Assembly (NCBI GenBank): GCA_017542145.1
Contig: JAFXXQ010000010.1
Coordinates: 1-50,046, forward strand
Length of the DNA stretch: 50,046 nucleotides
Origin: Bacteroidaceae bacterium
GTDB lineage: Bacteria > Bacteroidota > Bacteroidia > Bacteroidales > Bacteroidaceae
Direction of reading: 5' to 3'
This document shows, one piece after another, positions 1 through 10,000 of this stretch. Position numbers and translations under genes: made by a program. The notes below the pieces were generated by a model that did no database searches, was not told where the DNA came from, and was given only the letters and a program-made list of their open reading frames with translations. Position 1 is the first letter of the stretch, and every line of letters starts with the position of its first letter.

Positions 1-2
1 AG

Positions 3-146
3 CTGTCTGTTCGGATTCCGGGGGGGGAGACCGCTGTTGGAAGGGGTTTTCTGGCGAATAAGCGCCCTATAGCCGAATCGGGAGACAAGAAGGTGATTTC
101 CGTATCAGGCGTGAATGTCAGTTCCAGTTCCAGTTGTTCCAATTAA
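3..146 (+). CDS. C-terminal end of an unidentified protein (partial)
   Basis: A frame open from the left edge ends at TAA 144-146 and gives about 47 residues, finishing VNVSSSSSCSN. I do not recognise the family. The Ser-rich end is encoded by TTCCAG/TTCCAA hexamers that also form the left arm of the inverted repeat at 121-286. The reading frame could therefore be real, or it could be chance readthrough of repeat DNA. The next gene, gltX, points towards it, so this would be a convergent pair. Only the sequence to the left of the window could identify it. Confidence 0.3.
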   Translation: MSVRIPGGETAVGRGFLANKRPIAESGDKKVISVSGVNVSSSSSCSN

Positions 147-286
147 AAAAAGAAAGGTAACACTACTTTCTTAATCCTTTTTTATTATACATATATTTAA
201 TATTTAATTAGTTATGTATATAATATAAAGAAACAAGGGGGGGATTGGATAGTCAAAAAAACAATTGGAACAACTGGAACTGGAAC
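121..286. repeat. Perfect 24-bp inverted repeat around an AT-rich loop
   Basis: Positions 121-144 (beginning GTTCCAGTTCCA) are the exact reverse complement of 263-286. The 118-bp interval between them is strongly AT-rich, with TATATTTAATATTTAATTAG-like sequence around 187-225 and G runs near 238-243. The left arm overlaps the last codons of the partial upstream gene. There is no transposase. The loop is too long for a simple terminator. It may be a small MITE-like element or two inverted copies of a TTCCAG hexamer repeat. Confidence 0.75.
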
Positions 287-805
287 GCTTGGCAGCCTAA
301 GTTTTTTCTAATGTGCGGAATTACAATGAGCTGCGGCAACTCCAATCCTTCTTTACCCTTTGCGGGAGGTTTGAACAGAGACAAATAGTTTCCATTTTTT
401 CCTCTAAAAGGCCTCAGAAAAAGAGGTTTTATTCCCTCCGCACCGGGTCAGCTGATAGATTTTTAACGGCATGCCGATAACGTTTGATTCTATTTCCGTA
501 GCGTTTGATTCTAATTTGCCAGCGTTTGATTCTATTTCCGTAGCGTTTGATTCTGCGCGCACAGCCCAAGCATCTGGTGGCACAGAATCAGCTTCTATTT
601 TATCAGAAGCTGATTCTGCGGAAATAGAAGCTGATTCTATCGGCATATAAGGTTACAATCTGTCATTTCCCGATGGAAAAACCTCCCCACCGAATGACAC
701 CCTAAAAAAGGAAACCGCTCAGCAGACGGTAGTTCTATAGTAAAATGGGGGTACAGAGGACGTCAGCCGATACGAAGGTGGCTTTCGGAGAACAGACGGG
801 CGCGG
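147..805. other. Intergenic region between a partial gene and gltX
   Basis: Apart from the inverted repeat and the 21-bp array I see no gene here. Positions 145-262 are AT-rich. Positions 287-470 and 648-805 contain no recognisable RNA gene. A weak stem, ACCG/CGGT around 710-730 read on the minus strand and followed by TTTCC and a T run, could terminate gltX transcription, but it is short. Confidence 0.4.
480..647. repeat. Eight-unit 21-bp repeat array
   Basis: Eight consecutive units of exactly 21 bp start at 480, 501, 522, 543, 564, 585, 606 and 627. The left four share GCGTTTGATTCT and the right ones share GAAGCTGATTCT or its inverse GAATCAGCTTCT. The fifth unit is degenerate. The outer ends, ATGCCGATA at 471-479 and TATCGGCAT at 638-646, are inverted, so the whole array is roughly palindromic. 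Because 21 is seven codons, the minus strand reads as a heptapeptide repeat (ESNATEI, ESNAGKL). That explains the open frame there without needing a gene. Confidence 0.85.
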
Positions 806-2320
806 TTATAGTTTCGGCAGTACCTCGAGGGCGTGGCGGGCGCGGCGCAGGGTCTCGTCTTTACCCAGGTAGTCGGTGAGCGCGAAGATGTGGGGACCGA
901 CGGCAGCACCCACCAGCGTGACACGGAAGGCGTTCATCACCTTCCCAACGGGCCACTCCTTCGAGGCGATCCACTCCATCACCTTCGGCTCAAGGACAGA
1001 GCCCTCGAATTCGGGATTTTCCCCGATGAAATCGCACAATTCCGACACATACGTCCATGCCTCCTCGCGCCACCACTTGCGCAGCGACCTCTCGTCGTAC
1101 TCCGTGGGAGCGACGAAGAAATAGGAGGCCTGCTCCCACAGCTCGTGGACGAAGTTGACGCGACCCTTCATGAGGGCGACCATCGGCGTAATCCGCTCCA
1201 GCGGAACCTCGACGCCCTGCGCACGGAGCATAGGTTGGAAGGCGCGGGCTATGTCGGCATCGTCCTTGCGGAGAATATACTCGTGGTTGAACCAGATGAG
1301 CTTCTTGTAGTCGAAACGGGCGCCGGCCTTGCTGCAACGGCTGAGGTCGAAGAGGCGCGTCATCTCGTCCATCGTCATGAGTTCCTGATCGTTGCCGGGA
1401 TTCCAGCCGAGCAGGGCGAGGAAGTTGATGACGGCTTCGGGCAGATAATCCTTTTCGCGGTAGCCCGACGAGACATCGCCCGTCCCCGGGTCGTGCCACT
1501 CGAGGGGGAAGACGGGGAAGCCGAGGCGGTCGCCGTCGCGCTTCGAGAGCTTGCCGTTGCCCTCGGGCTTGAGCAGCAGGGGCAGATGGGCGAACTGGGG
1601 CATGGTGTCCTGCCAGCCGAAGGCTTCGTAGAGCAGCACGTGCAGGGGGGCGCTGGGCAGCCACTCCTCGCCGCGGATGACGTGGGTGATCTGCATCAGG
1701 TGGTCGTCGACGATGTTAGCCAAGTGGTAGGTGGGCAGCTCGTCGGCACTTTTGTAGAGCACCTTGTCGTCCAGAATGCTACTGTTGATGACCACCTCGC
1801 CACGGATGAGGTCGTGGACGTGAACCTCGCGCCCGGGCTCGACGAGGAAGCGGACGACGTACTGCTGGCCGCCGTTGACGATGGCGTCCACCTCGTCCTT
1901 GGGCAGGGTGAGGCTGTTGCGCATCTCCATGCGTGTGGTGGCGTCGTACTGGAAGTTGGGCCGTTCGGCACGCTTGGCCTCCAGTTCGGCCGGGGTGTCG
2001 AAGGCGTAGTAGGCGCGCCCGCTCTCCAGCAGCTGACGGACATAGACCTTGTAAATCTCCCTGCGCTCGCTCTGGCGATAGGGCCCGTATTCGCCGCCGA
2101 AGCCCACGCCCTCGTCGAACTGGATGCCGAGCCAGGCAAACGCCTCGCGGATATATTCCTCGGCACCGGGGACGAAGCGGTTGGAGTCGGTGTCCTCGAT
2201 GCGGAACACCATATCGCCGCCGTGCTGGCGGGCAAACAGATAGTTATACAACGCCGTGCGGACGCCGCCGATGTGGAGCGGGCCCGTAGGACTGGGGGCA
2301 AAACGGACTCTGACTTTCAT
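806..2320 (-). CDS. gltX: Glutamyl-tRNA synthetase
   Basis: This class I aminoacyl-tRNA synthetase charges tRNA-Glu in the cytoplasm. The 504-residue length is normal for the Bacteroidetes enzyme. The N-terminus [14 protein letters not shown] carries the HIGH-type signature at residues 16-19. KLSKR at about 257-261 is the KMSKS loop. The IEDTD motif at 41-45 is also typical. The C-terminal third is the helical anticodon-binding part. It starts at ATG 2320, immediately after the Rossmann-fold strand-forming residues begin. It is divergent from the HD-domain gene at 2458 and sits next to a repeat-filled spacer on its 3' side. Confidence 0.97.
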   Translation of the reverse strand: MKVRVRFAPSPTGPLHIGGVRTALYNYLFARQHGGDMVFRIEDTDSNRFVPGAEEYIREAFAWLGIQFDEGVGFGGEYGPYRQSERREIYKVYVRQLLESGRAYYAFDTPAELEAKRAERPNFQYDATTRMEMRNSLTLPKDEVDAIVNGGQQYVVRFLVEPGREVHVHDLIRGEVVINSSILDDKVLYKSADELPTYHLANIVDDHLMQITHVIRGEEWLPSAPLHVLLYEAFGWQDTMPQFAHLPLLLKPEGNGKLSKRDGDRLGFPVFPLEWHDPGTGDVSSGYREKDYLPEAVINFLALLGWNPGNDQELMTMDEMTRLFDLSRCSKAGARFDYKKLIWFNHEYILRKDDADIARAFQPMLRAQGVEVPLERITPMVALMKGRVNFVHELWEQASYFFVAPTEYDERSLRKWWREEAWTYVSELCDFIGENPEFEGSVLEPKVMEWIASKEWPVGKVMNAFRVTLVGAAVGPHIFALTDYLGKDETLRRARHALEVLPKL

Positions 2321-2364
2321 AGCTATTCTACGGTTTACGATTTAACGATTTATGATTTTGGGGG

Positions 2365-2372
2365 CAAAAGTA
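2365..2372 (-). promoter_or_regulatory. Probable -7 box for gltX
   Basis: Read on the minus strand this is TACTTTTG, matching TAnnTTTG, about 45 bp upstream of the gltX start. No TTTG is seen at the expected 20-bp distance, so the -33 element is weak or absent. Confidence 0.45.
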
Positions 2373-2392
2373 CGCATTTTTCCCGATTTTCC

Positions 2393-2423
2393 TTTGCTTT
2401 CTCCTATCTTTTTCCTTACTTTG
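2393..2423 (+). promoter_or_regulatory. Probable promoter for the 7TM-HD gene
   Basis: TTTG at 2393-2396 is followed after 19 bp by TTACTTTG at 2416-2423, an imperfect match to TAnnTTTG. It lies 35 bp upstream of the start at 2458, on the strand opposite the gltX promoter. The match is approximate. Confidence 0.4.
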
Positions 2424-2457
2424 TGCGCAAAAGCCGGCAAACCGGCTGCCACGACCT

Positions 2458-4506
2458 ATGAAAAAACAACGAGTCAACCAGATTGTCCGCTGGGTGCTGA
2501 CGGCACTCGCCACTACGGCCCTCATCATCCTCTGCTTCCCCCGCGAGAAGTCGTTCACCTACGATTTCGCCCTCGGCAAGCCGTGGCGCCATGCCCAGCT
2601 AACGGCCGCTTGGGACTTTGCCGTCGAGAAGACCGACGACGTCTTCAGGCGCGAGCGCGACGAAGCTGCCGCACGCGTACAGCCCTACTACACCCTCGAC
2701 CCCTCTGTCGTCACCGTCGTGACCGATTCGTTCGACACGAACAATCGCGCCATGTTGCAGACCAGCGACATCTCCACCGCCCTGAGGAACAAGAAAATCT
2801 ACTATGCCGTCCTCGGCAAGCTGGAGGAGGTCTATCGCGACGGCATCATCGCTACCGACGACCTGGAATCGCTGCAGCGCGACAGCGTCAGCCGCATCAA
2901 GGTCATCATCGCCAACCGCGCCACCGAACGCGACGTCAGCACCCTGCGTAGCGTCCGGCAGGCCTACGACGCCGTCATGCAGGCCGACTCCTCCAACTAC
3001 GGCACAACCCTCCTGCGCAACAGCAACATCAATACCTACATCCGCCCCAACCTCACCTACGAACAACAGAAGACCGCCCTGGCCCGCGCCGATGCCATGG
3101 ACGCCGTACCCCGCAACAAGGGCCTCGTGCAGGCGGGACAGAAAATCATAGGCAACGGCGACATCGTCGACGAGGACGCCTACCAGACGCTGCTCTCGTA
3201 CCGCAAGGCCTGGAACCGCCACAACGACAGCGCCGGCAGCGAGCTCACCCTCTTCGGCCAGATTCTCATTGTCACCCTCCTCATCCTCGCCCTCATCGTC
3301 TATCTCGCACGCTACCGCAAGGACTATGTCCGACGGCCCAACTGCTACCTCTTCCTCGCCACGCAGGTGGCGCTGTTCACCGTGGTGGCGGCACTATTGG
3401 TAAATACTGTTGACGTCATGGTCATCCCCTTCGTGATGGCGCCCCTTATCATCCGCGTCTTCCTCGACTCACGTACGGCCTTCGTCACCCACCTTATCAT
3501 TGTCCTCATCACCTCGCTCATCGTTCCCGAGCCCTACCTCTTCGTGCTGCTGCAGCTGATGGCAGGCCTGGCAGCCATTTTCAGCCTTACCGAACTCACC
3601 GAGCGCAGCCAGCTCTTCCGCAGTACGTTCATCGTCCTGCTCGCCTACTGCATCGTCTTCTTCGGCTACGAGCTGATTGTCCTGAACAACCTCGGTCAGA
3701 TGGACCGCACGATGTACCTCCGATTCCTCATCGGCGCCGCCTTGCTGCTCTTCACCTACCCGCTGATGTACCTCTACGAGAAGCTCTTCCACTTCACCAG
3801 CAACGTCACCCTCGTCGAACTCTCCAACATCAACGGACGTCTGCTGCGAACGCTCTCCGAGGAGGCTCCCGGCACCTTCAACCACAGCATGCAGGTGGCC
3901 AACCTTGCCGCTGCCGCTTCCAACAGCATCGGCGCCAACAGCCAGCTCGTCCGTACAGGAGCCCTCTACCACGACATCGGCAAGCTAGAGAACCCCGCCT
4001 TCTTCACCGAAAACCAGGCTGCCAGCAACCCCCACGACAACCTGCCTTTCGACCAAAGTGCACAAATCATCATCGACCACGTCAACTATGGACTGAAACT
4101 CGCCGACAAATACCATCTGCCCGAAGCCATCCGCCAGTTCATCCGTACCCACCACGGACGCAGCAAGGCCAAGTACTTCTACATCAGCTACTGCAATGCC
4201 CATCCCGGCGAGGCGGTCGACGAAAGCCTCTTCACCTATCCCGGACCTAACCCCGACACCGCCGAGACAGCCCTCCTGATGATGGCCGATGCCGTCGAAG
4301 CCTCGTCACGCAGCCTGAAGGAATACACCGAGGAGAGCATCGCCGCACTTGTCGACCGCATCATCGACACCCAGACCGCCGAAGGCTGCTTCCGCGACTG
4401 CCCCCTCACCTACCGCGATATCCAAACCGTCAAAGCCGTCTTCAAGGAAAAGCTCCGCACCATCTACCACACCCGCATCAGCTACCCTGAATTGAAGAAG
4501 GAATGA
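2458..4506 (+). CDS. pgpH: 7TM-HD family membrane phosphodiesterase (PgpH-like, c-di-AMP)
   Basis: This 682-residue protein has the PgpH layout. One N-terminal membrane segment lies at about residues 11-26. A long extracytoplasmic domain follows. About seven closely spaced hydrophobic segments start at about residue 264 (LIVTLLILALIVYLARY). A cytoplasmic HD domain lies at about 455-670. Metal-binding HD signatures are visible at NH476 and HDIGK 505-509, with a further HH at THHGR. Characterised family members hydrolyse c-di-AMP and so influence turgor, cell wall and potassium control. The activity here is inferred from family membership. The stop codon overlaps the GH16 start (ATGA), implying co-transcription and translational coupling. 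The gene symbol is by homology only. Confidence 0.88.
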   Translation: MKKQRVNQIVRWVLTALATTALIILCFPREKSFTYDFALGKPWRHAQLTAAWDFAVEKTDDVFRRERDEAAARVQPYYTLDPSVVTVVTDSFDTNNRAMLQTSDISTALRNKKIYYAVLGKLEEVYRDGIIATDDLESLQRDSVSRIKVIIANRATERDVSTLRSVRQAYDAVMQADSSNYGTTLLRNSNINTYIRPNLTYEQQKTALARADAMDAVPRNKGLVQAGQKIIGNGDIVDEDAYQTLLSYRKAWNRHNDSAGSELTLFGQILIVTLLILALIVYLARYRKDYVRRPNCYLFLATQVALFTVVAALLVNTVDVMVIPFVMAPLIIRVFLDSRTAFVTHLIIVLITSLIVPEPYLFVLLQLMAGLAAIFSLTELTERSQLFRSTFIVLLAYCIVFFGYELIVLNNLGQMDRTMYLRFLIGAALLLFTYPLMYLYEKLFHFTSNVTLVELSNINGRLLRTLSEEAPGTFNHSMQVANLAAAASNSIGANSQLVRTGALYHDIGKLENPAFFTENQAASNPHDNLPFDQSAQIIIDHVNYGLKLADKYHLPEAIRQFIRTHHGRSKAKYFYISYCNAHPGEAVDESLFTYPGPNPDTAETALLMMADAVEASSRSLKEYTEESIAALVDRIIDTQTAEGCFRDCPLTYRDIQTVKAVFKEKLRTIYHTRISYPELKKE

Positions 4507-5393
4507 TTGTCAACAGATGTTTTTTGAAGGCCGTTGTAATGGCCATACTGATAGGTTTGCAGCCATTTGCTTTGCAAGCGGAGGACGGGAAGTACAAACT
4601 GATTTTCAGCGATGAGTTCGACCTGCCCGATGGTTCCGCTCCTGACCCGACGAAATGGGGTCCCTGCCCACGCGAAGGGGCGACATGGAGCCGGTGGATC
4701 AGCGACGTGCCCGAGGTAGCATATATCAAGGACGGGACTCTGCTCTGTCGGGCTATCCCCAATCCTGACCGTCGGAAAGACCATGCGCCCATGTTTACGG
4801 GGGCGATGCATTCGAAAGACCGCTTCTCGTTCATGTACGGAAAAGTGGAAGTGCGGCTGAAGACCAATCTCCATGCCGGCAACTTCCCTGCTGCGTGGAT
4901 GATGCCGCAACCGCCTGCCAAATGGTGGCCACGCGGAGGCGAGGTGGACATCTTCGAGAGCATCGACACGGTGAACAGGGCTTACCACACCATACATTCT
5001 CACTGGACGTATGACTTGGGAAACAACTCGAATCCTCAACATGGGTTCAACGAAAAGATGACCGTCGCCGAATGGCACGTCTATGGGCTGGAATGGACGG
5101 ACAGCCTCTTCGTCTGGACGGTGGACGGAAAAGAGACAGGGCGCTATCCGAGGGCAAAGGACGAGGAAGCGCTTGAGAACGGCCAATGGCCCTTCGACCA
5201 CCCCTTCTACCTAATTCTGAACCAAAGCGTGGGCGATGGCTCTTGGGCACAACAGGCTGACACGACTTTTACGTACGAAACCTATTTCGATTACGTCCGT
5301 GTGTATCAACGGATAGCCTCAGCCTCCCAAATGGAGCGCGGCTCGAAGACCTCAAGGCGAAGAATCTGCAGCTGGTTGCCGTGGAACTGGTAG
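4503..5393 (+). CDS. Secreted GH16-family beta-glucanase-like hydrolase
   Basis: A 296-residue protein with an N-terminal signal peptide (hydrophobic 9-25, AlaLeuGlnAla cleavage region). The GH16 jelly-roll fold has its catalytic motif GEVDIFES at residues 146-153, so Glu147 should be the nucleophile and Glu152 the acid/base. GH16 enzymes cut beta-1,3/1,4-glucans, laminarin, porphyran, agarose or xyloglucan; the substrate cannot be fixed from this sequence. The family's usual last strand (YFDYVRVYQR) ends near residue 270. The final 26 residues are basic and low-quality, and they are read antisense through the 3' end of the convergent GH32 gene, an 88-bp overlap. The start overlaps the pgpH stop by 4 bp, which supports ATG 4503. 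Confidence 0.9.
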   Translation: MIVNRCFLKAVVMAILIGLQPFALQAEDGKYKLIFSDEFDLPDGSAPDPTKWGPCPREGATWSRWISDVPEVAYIKDGTLLCRAIPNPDRRKDHAPMFTGAMHSKDRFSFMYGKVEVRLKTNLHAGNFPAAWMMPQPPAKWWPRGGEVDIFESIDTVNRAYHTIHSHWTYDLGNNSNPQHGFNEKMTVAEWHVYGLEWTDSLFVWTVDGKETGRYPRAKDEEALENGQWPFDHPFYLILNQSVGDGSWAQQADTTFTYETYFDYVRVYQRIASASQMERGSKTSRRRICSWLPWNW

Positions 5394-6919
5394 CCCTCAC
5401 TTGCTATTCGTTTCACATCGCGTTGGAAGGAGTAGCTGAAGGCGCCGCCATCAATATATCCTTCCACAATTGAGCAATCGACATAGAGGTCAACGTCCAT
5501 ATCCATGCTGGCAGGCGTCAGGGGATTGACATAGAACTCGCCCTGCAGACGATTGCCGTTCATATCGTAGTCGAAGAGTTTCTGCCCGCGGTAGCGCAGC
5601 GAGATATCGGTGGCATAGGTGAGGTGAAGAGTAGCCTTGATCCGTAGGCAATCGCAGTCACGCCAGGGCAGCAGCAACTCGTTGGCCTCTTCCGTCGTGA
5701 GGTCTGTCTTGTCCAGCACTTTCGTGAATATGCGTTCGCACTCGGCTGCCGGATAGCTGTAAAGGCGCTTTCCCTGTGGAGTGTCACGCAACGTCTGTTC
5801 CTGAGGCAGTAACATACAGCCATTGAAGGGCATATCAGGAAATCCAATCCGTCCCCATGCCATCTTCACCACCCTTCCGCCGGGCATCTGGTTGAAGCAT
5901 TGGGCGGCGTAGGCCGAGCCGTTGAGGTTCATCATCTTCGGGCCTGAAGGGGTGAAGGTCTTGCCGTCGAACTGCCCTAGCATGTACGTGCCCGAGGCGC
6001 CCCACATCACCCACGTATCGCCCAACCGGAACAGCTCGGGGCATTCCCAGAAACCTGTGATGTGGCTCTGGGGTGTCCAGGTGCGGAGGTCGGGCGAGGT
6101 GTAGATGGTGTGGCCGTCTCGTTCGTTCAGCACCATCACCCAGTGGTCATCGTAACGGAAGAGCTTGGGATCACGGGTATCATGGCTCAGCCAGCGTTCG
6201 TGCGAATCAACGATGGGGTTGGCGGCATATTTCGTAAATGTCCGCCCTCCGTCGTTGCTGACGGCCATACATTGTCGCTGCGCCTCGGGGCTGTCGGCGG
6301 TATAGACAACGGTCATCGTCCCATCGTCCATCATCCATGCAGAGCCGGAGAAAATAGTGCCGATGGCATCAGGATGAAGAGCATCGGGCAACTCGTGCCA
6401 ATGGATAAGGTCGTCGGACACCGCATGGCCCCAGTGCATGTTACCCCATTCACGTTCGTAGGGATTGTGCTGATAGAAAAGATGATACTCTCCCCGCCGG
6501 CTGTCATAGACCAGGCCGCCCGGGTCGTTCATCCATCCGCGCCGCGTGGTGAAATGATACTGGGGGCGGCAGGCTTCGTGGTAGAGGCTTTCCTCGCCAG
6601 GGAAGGTGTCGTCCTGATAGACGCGCTGCAAGGCCTTCTCGCTGCCGTCGAAAGAAATGACAATGGTTTTTCCGCGCAATTCCGTAACATCCTGCATGAC
6701 CCAGTAGTCAGGCTCATCCTCCGTCAGACGAATAGTGAAGTGGCACCATGCCTTACCATCAACGACGATAGCCGCCTGACGGCCCTCGGCATGCTGCGCG
6801 ATGGGGAAGTTCAGATAGCGGCGGTTCATTTTCATCTTGATTTCGGCAGCCGGGGCATACGCCTGGGCAAGTACGAGGCAGGCAAGGAGCAGGCAGGGGG
6901 GGTGGAGTCTCGTTTTCAT
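5306..6919 (-). CDS. Secreted GH32 fructan hydrolase (levanase/inulinase/invertase type)
   Basis: This protein (537 residues) hydrolyses beta-fructosyl bonds by family membership. The three GH32 signatures are present: GWMNDPGG with the nucleophile Asp132, RDP at 249-251, and WECPE with the acid/base Glu292. The five-blade propeller is followed by a shortened beta-sandwich ending in LEVFEPRSIW. I chose ATG at 6919 because it gives a clean signal peptide (MKTRLHPPCLLLACLVLAQA); upstream codons to 7048 would precede it with promoter-like DNA. LLAC might also be a lipobox. It is divergent from the M60 gene and overlaps the 3' end of the GH16 gene. No fructose transporter, SusC/D or hybrid regulator is nearby. 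Confidence 0.92.
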   Translation of the reverse strand: MKTRLHPPCLLLACLVLAQAYAPAAEIKMKMNRRYLNFPIAQHAEGRQAAIVVDGKAWCHFTIRLTEDEPDYWVMQDVTELRGKTIVISFDGSEKALQRVYQDDTFPGEESLYHEACRPQYHFTTRRGWMNDPGGLVYDSRRGEYHLFYQHNPYEREWGNMHWGHAVSDDLIHWHELPDALHPDAIGTIFSGSAWMMDDGTMTVVYTADSPEAQRQCMAVSNDGGRTFTKYAANPIVDSHERWLSHDTRDPKLFRYDDHWVMVLNERDGHTIYTSPDLRTWTPQSHITGFWECPELFRLGDTWVMWGASGTYMLGQFDGKTFTPSGPKMMNLNGSAYAAQCFNQMPGGRVVKMAWGRIGFPDMPFNGCMLLPQEQTLRDTPQGKRLYSYPAAECERIFTKVLDKTDLTTEEANELLLPWRDCDCLRIKATLHLTYATDISLRYRGQKLFDYDMNGNRLQGEFYVNPLTPASMDMDVDLYVDCSIVEGYIDGGAFSYSFQRDVKRIASEGYQFHGNQLQILRLEVFEPRSIWEAEAIR

Positions 6920-6945
6920 ACAAGGAAAAATGAGTTTTCGGGCTG

Positions 6946-6977
6946 CGAAAATAGCCGTTTTTATGGAAATAAACAAC
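6946..6977 (-). promoter_or_regulatory. Weak promoter candidate for GH32
   Basis: On the minus strand, GTTG (6974-6977) lies 20 bp from TATTTTCG (6946-6953), one mismatch from each consensus element. The box is about 27 bp upstream of the chosen GH32 start. Confidence 0.3.
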
Positions 6978-7004
6978 AGGCGCGCCGTTTTTTGCAGGGA
7001 AAAG

Positions 7005-7036
7005 CTTGCACATTCCGGATGAAATGTGGAAATTTG
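7005..7036 (+). promoter_or_regulatory. Weak promoter candidate for the M60 protease gene
   Basis: CTTG at 7005-7008 is followed after exactly 20 bp by GAAATTTG at 7029-7036. Each element has one mismatch to TTTG / TAnnTTTG. The box is about 20 bp upstream of ATG 7057, which fits that start over the upstream in-frame ATG at 7006. Confidence 0.4.
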
Positions 7037-7056
7037 CAGCAAAAACACGTATTGCT

Positions 7057-10000
7057 ATGCAAGGGAAATCGTTCATAGGATTGTGCGGGCTGCTTCTGGC
7101 AGCTCTTGCGGGGTTTACTTCCACGGGTGTCTGGGCGGATACGGTGGTCAACGTCGTCCATGCAGGCACACTCTCCTCGCTTCTGAAGGAGACCGATCCT
7201 GAGCTCAAGGTGACGGGCTCCATCAACGGCACCGATGCCAAATACCTCCGCAGCCTGGTTGTCGATGGCAGGGTGACGTCGCTCGACCTCTCCGAAGCGC
7301 GCATCGTCAGCGGCGGCGTGGCCTATTACGAGAACTACAAGACGGAGAACGACGTACTCGGCGAGCAGATGTTTGTCGACTGCCAGAAGCTCCGCTATGT
7401 CGTCCTACCCCCCTCTTTGACTGCCATTGGCAGCAACGCCTTTGCCCGCTCAGGCTTAAAGAAAATCGATATCCCCAACAGCGTGTCGCGTCTGGGCGGC
7501 GATGCCTTCGCCTACTGCGGTTCGCTCGACACGGTCATCATCGGCAGCCGCGTGACCAGGCTCGACCAGGGTGTCTTCTACAGCTCGTCCGTCAAGCGTG
7601 CCTTTGTCAAGCCCATGACGCCCCCCGACACACCTGCCTACCTCTTCTCATCGAGCCCCACCATCCGCGTCTATTCCGACGCGCTCGACGACTACAAGGC
7701 TTCGGGCTGGAAGGAGTACGGTTCCATCGTCGGCAAGCTGGAGAACTTTTTTCCACAGGAGGAGGACTCAGCCTCCATCGTCAACAACCTGCGCGAAAAG
7801 TGGTTCGACGACGCAGCCTGCACAGAGCTGAAGGCCGAGTACCGCCACATGTCCGATGCCGAGCTGACCGCCTCGATGACCGATGACGGGATGCCCGCTT
7901 TCATGATTGCCATCGCCATCAAGCTGAAGAACGATGACTGGGCCACCTACGAGAAGGACTTCCGCATCCACAGCTACAACGCCTTCAGCGACGCCTCTTA
8001 TTGGAACGACAAGATGGGTAGCAGTGGAGGCTCGTACATGGGCAACCCCACCGGCATCTACACCAAAGACCTCGACCCGCTCTATGTCTTCGTCGATGAG
8101 GACGTCGCCGCGGATGCCACCCTCTACATCGCCGGCTGCGTGGGCAACGACCTCGTGACAAAAGCCAAGGCCGGCCAGCGGCTCAAGAAGGGCCTCAACA
8201 TTGTCGATGGCAGCAAGAACGCCCTCTTTTATATTGTCTATACGGCCGACACACATGCCATGACCAAGCCGCTCAGCGAGTGGCCTGACCTGAAAATCCA
8301 CATCGAAGGCGGCACCGTAAACGGCTACTACGATGTGGCCCGCCACAGCGACACCGACTATCGCAACCTCCTCACCCGTGCTACCCACGAACTCTTCACC
8401 ATCAAGGGCGGCGAAGCGCTCTTCAATTTCAAGAAGACAACCTACAAGAAGATCTGGCCAAAGTCCATCGACCGCAGCATCTGCTGGTTCGACAGCCTGA
8501 CCGTCTGGCAGAAGGAGCTGATGGGCTTCTGCGCCTCCGTCGCCTCAGGCCAGCGGGCAGCTTCACCCTACTGCCTCACCGGCGGCGAAGCCATCTTCCC
8601 CATTTACTACAACAACCCCAGTTTTGCCATCGAGGGTAAAGAGGGCGACGCCGGCTATGCCAATTCTACTCCCTACCGCACCTCGTACAACTCTGTCGAC
8701 TGCATCCAGAATTCCTTTATGATCCGCTGGGAAATGGACGACTGGTGCGCAGGCCATGAATGTGGTCACAACAACCAGCACTTCATCAATCTGGAGGGTG
8801 GTACAGAGGTGTCGAACAACTTGTTTGCCAATGTCGTACGCTATCTCGACGGCATGGTCACCTCCGTTGGCTCGCCCCTCTCCACCATTGCCGGCGAATA
8901 CGCCACGCACACCCCCTACTTCATCCGCGACGTGAACAGCCAGCTCCGCATGTACTATCAGCTCTACCTCTACTTCCATCAGGCACAGAAGAACACATCG
9001 TTCTATCCCGAGCTGTTCAAAGCCTTCCGCGAAGACCCCATGACGCTGTGGAAGAACTCCAACAACAGCTCCCTGAAGTTTGTCCGCAAAGTCTGCGAAC
9101 TGGCACAGGAAGACCTCACCGACTTCTTCACCCTTTACGGTTTCTTCGAGCCGTTCAACAACCTGAGCATCGAGGACTACGGCGCCCACACGATGACCGT
9201 CCGCCAGCGCGACATAGACAAAACGCTCGCCGAGATATCCCAATATCCCAAGAACCGCACTCTCTCTTTCATCGAAGATCGCGCGGACTATGTGTTGACG
9301 ACCGGTTTCCTCACCACGGCGGGCAAGAAGCGGCGCGACTCGGAGCAGGTAGGGCAATGCGGCGACCTGGGACAGTTCACCACGTTCCTCCCCGGCGGCT
9401 GCGAGCCGTCTAACTACGTCTATCTGCAGGCCGACTCCATCTATGGTATGGAGGGCACAGGTGGCGTGGGATTCCTTGTTCTCGACAACGAAGAGAAAAT
9501 GCTCAGCGCAGCCAATTCCCTGACGTTCTGCGTTCCCACCAGCTTGGGTGAAGACTTCAAGATTTATTCCGTCGATGCCGATGGCACCCTCCACGAGGTT
9601 ACTTTTGCCGGCAGCGGCGCAGAAGCGGTCACCCTTGAAACGTCAGGCACGCTGGCCGACTCTCTCTCGACTACCGTCATCAAGGCCACCATCGGAGGTC
9701 CCCTCAACGGCACGGACTTCAAGTACCTGCGTCAGCTCAACGCCTCGGGCCATCTTGCAGCCATCGACCTCACCGACGCCAAAATCCTGTCCGGCGGTTC
9801 GGCCTACTACGAGAGCTACCGCACCTCCCTCAATACATTGGGCGAACGGGCCTTCAGCGGCTGCCTGAAGCTCATCGCCTTCCACCTGCCTGAGAGCATC
9901 ACCAAGATTGGCTCCAACGCCTTCTCCAATACAGGCCTCAGGGAGATTGTCATCCCCGACGAAGTGATCTCTGTCGGCGGCGATGCTTTTGCCTACTGCA

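Noticed and set aside
404..646. 80-residue minus-strand open frame with ESNATEI heptapeptides
   Set aside because: The frame is a by-product of the exact 21-bp DNA repeat (seven codons). There is no promoter or homologous domain, and its start ATG lies in the terminal repeat.
833..2461. 542-codon plus-strand frame opposite gltX
   Set aside because: It is antisense to a certain housekeeping gene, of low-complexity composition, and arises from GC-rich third positions.
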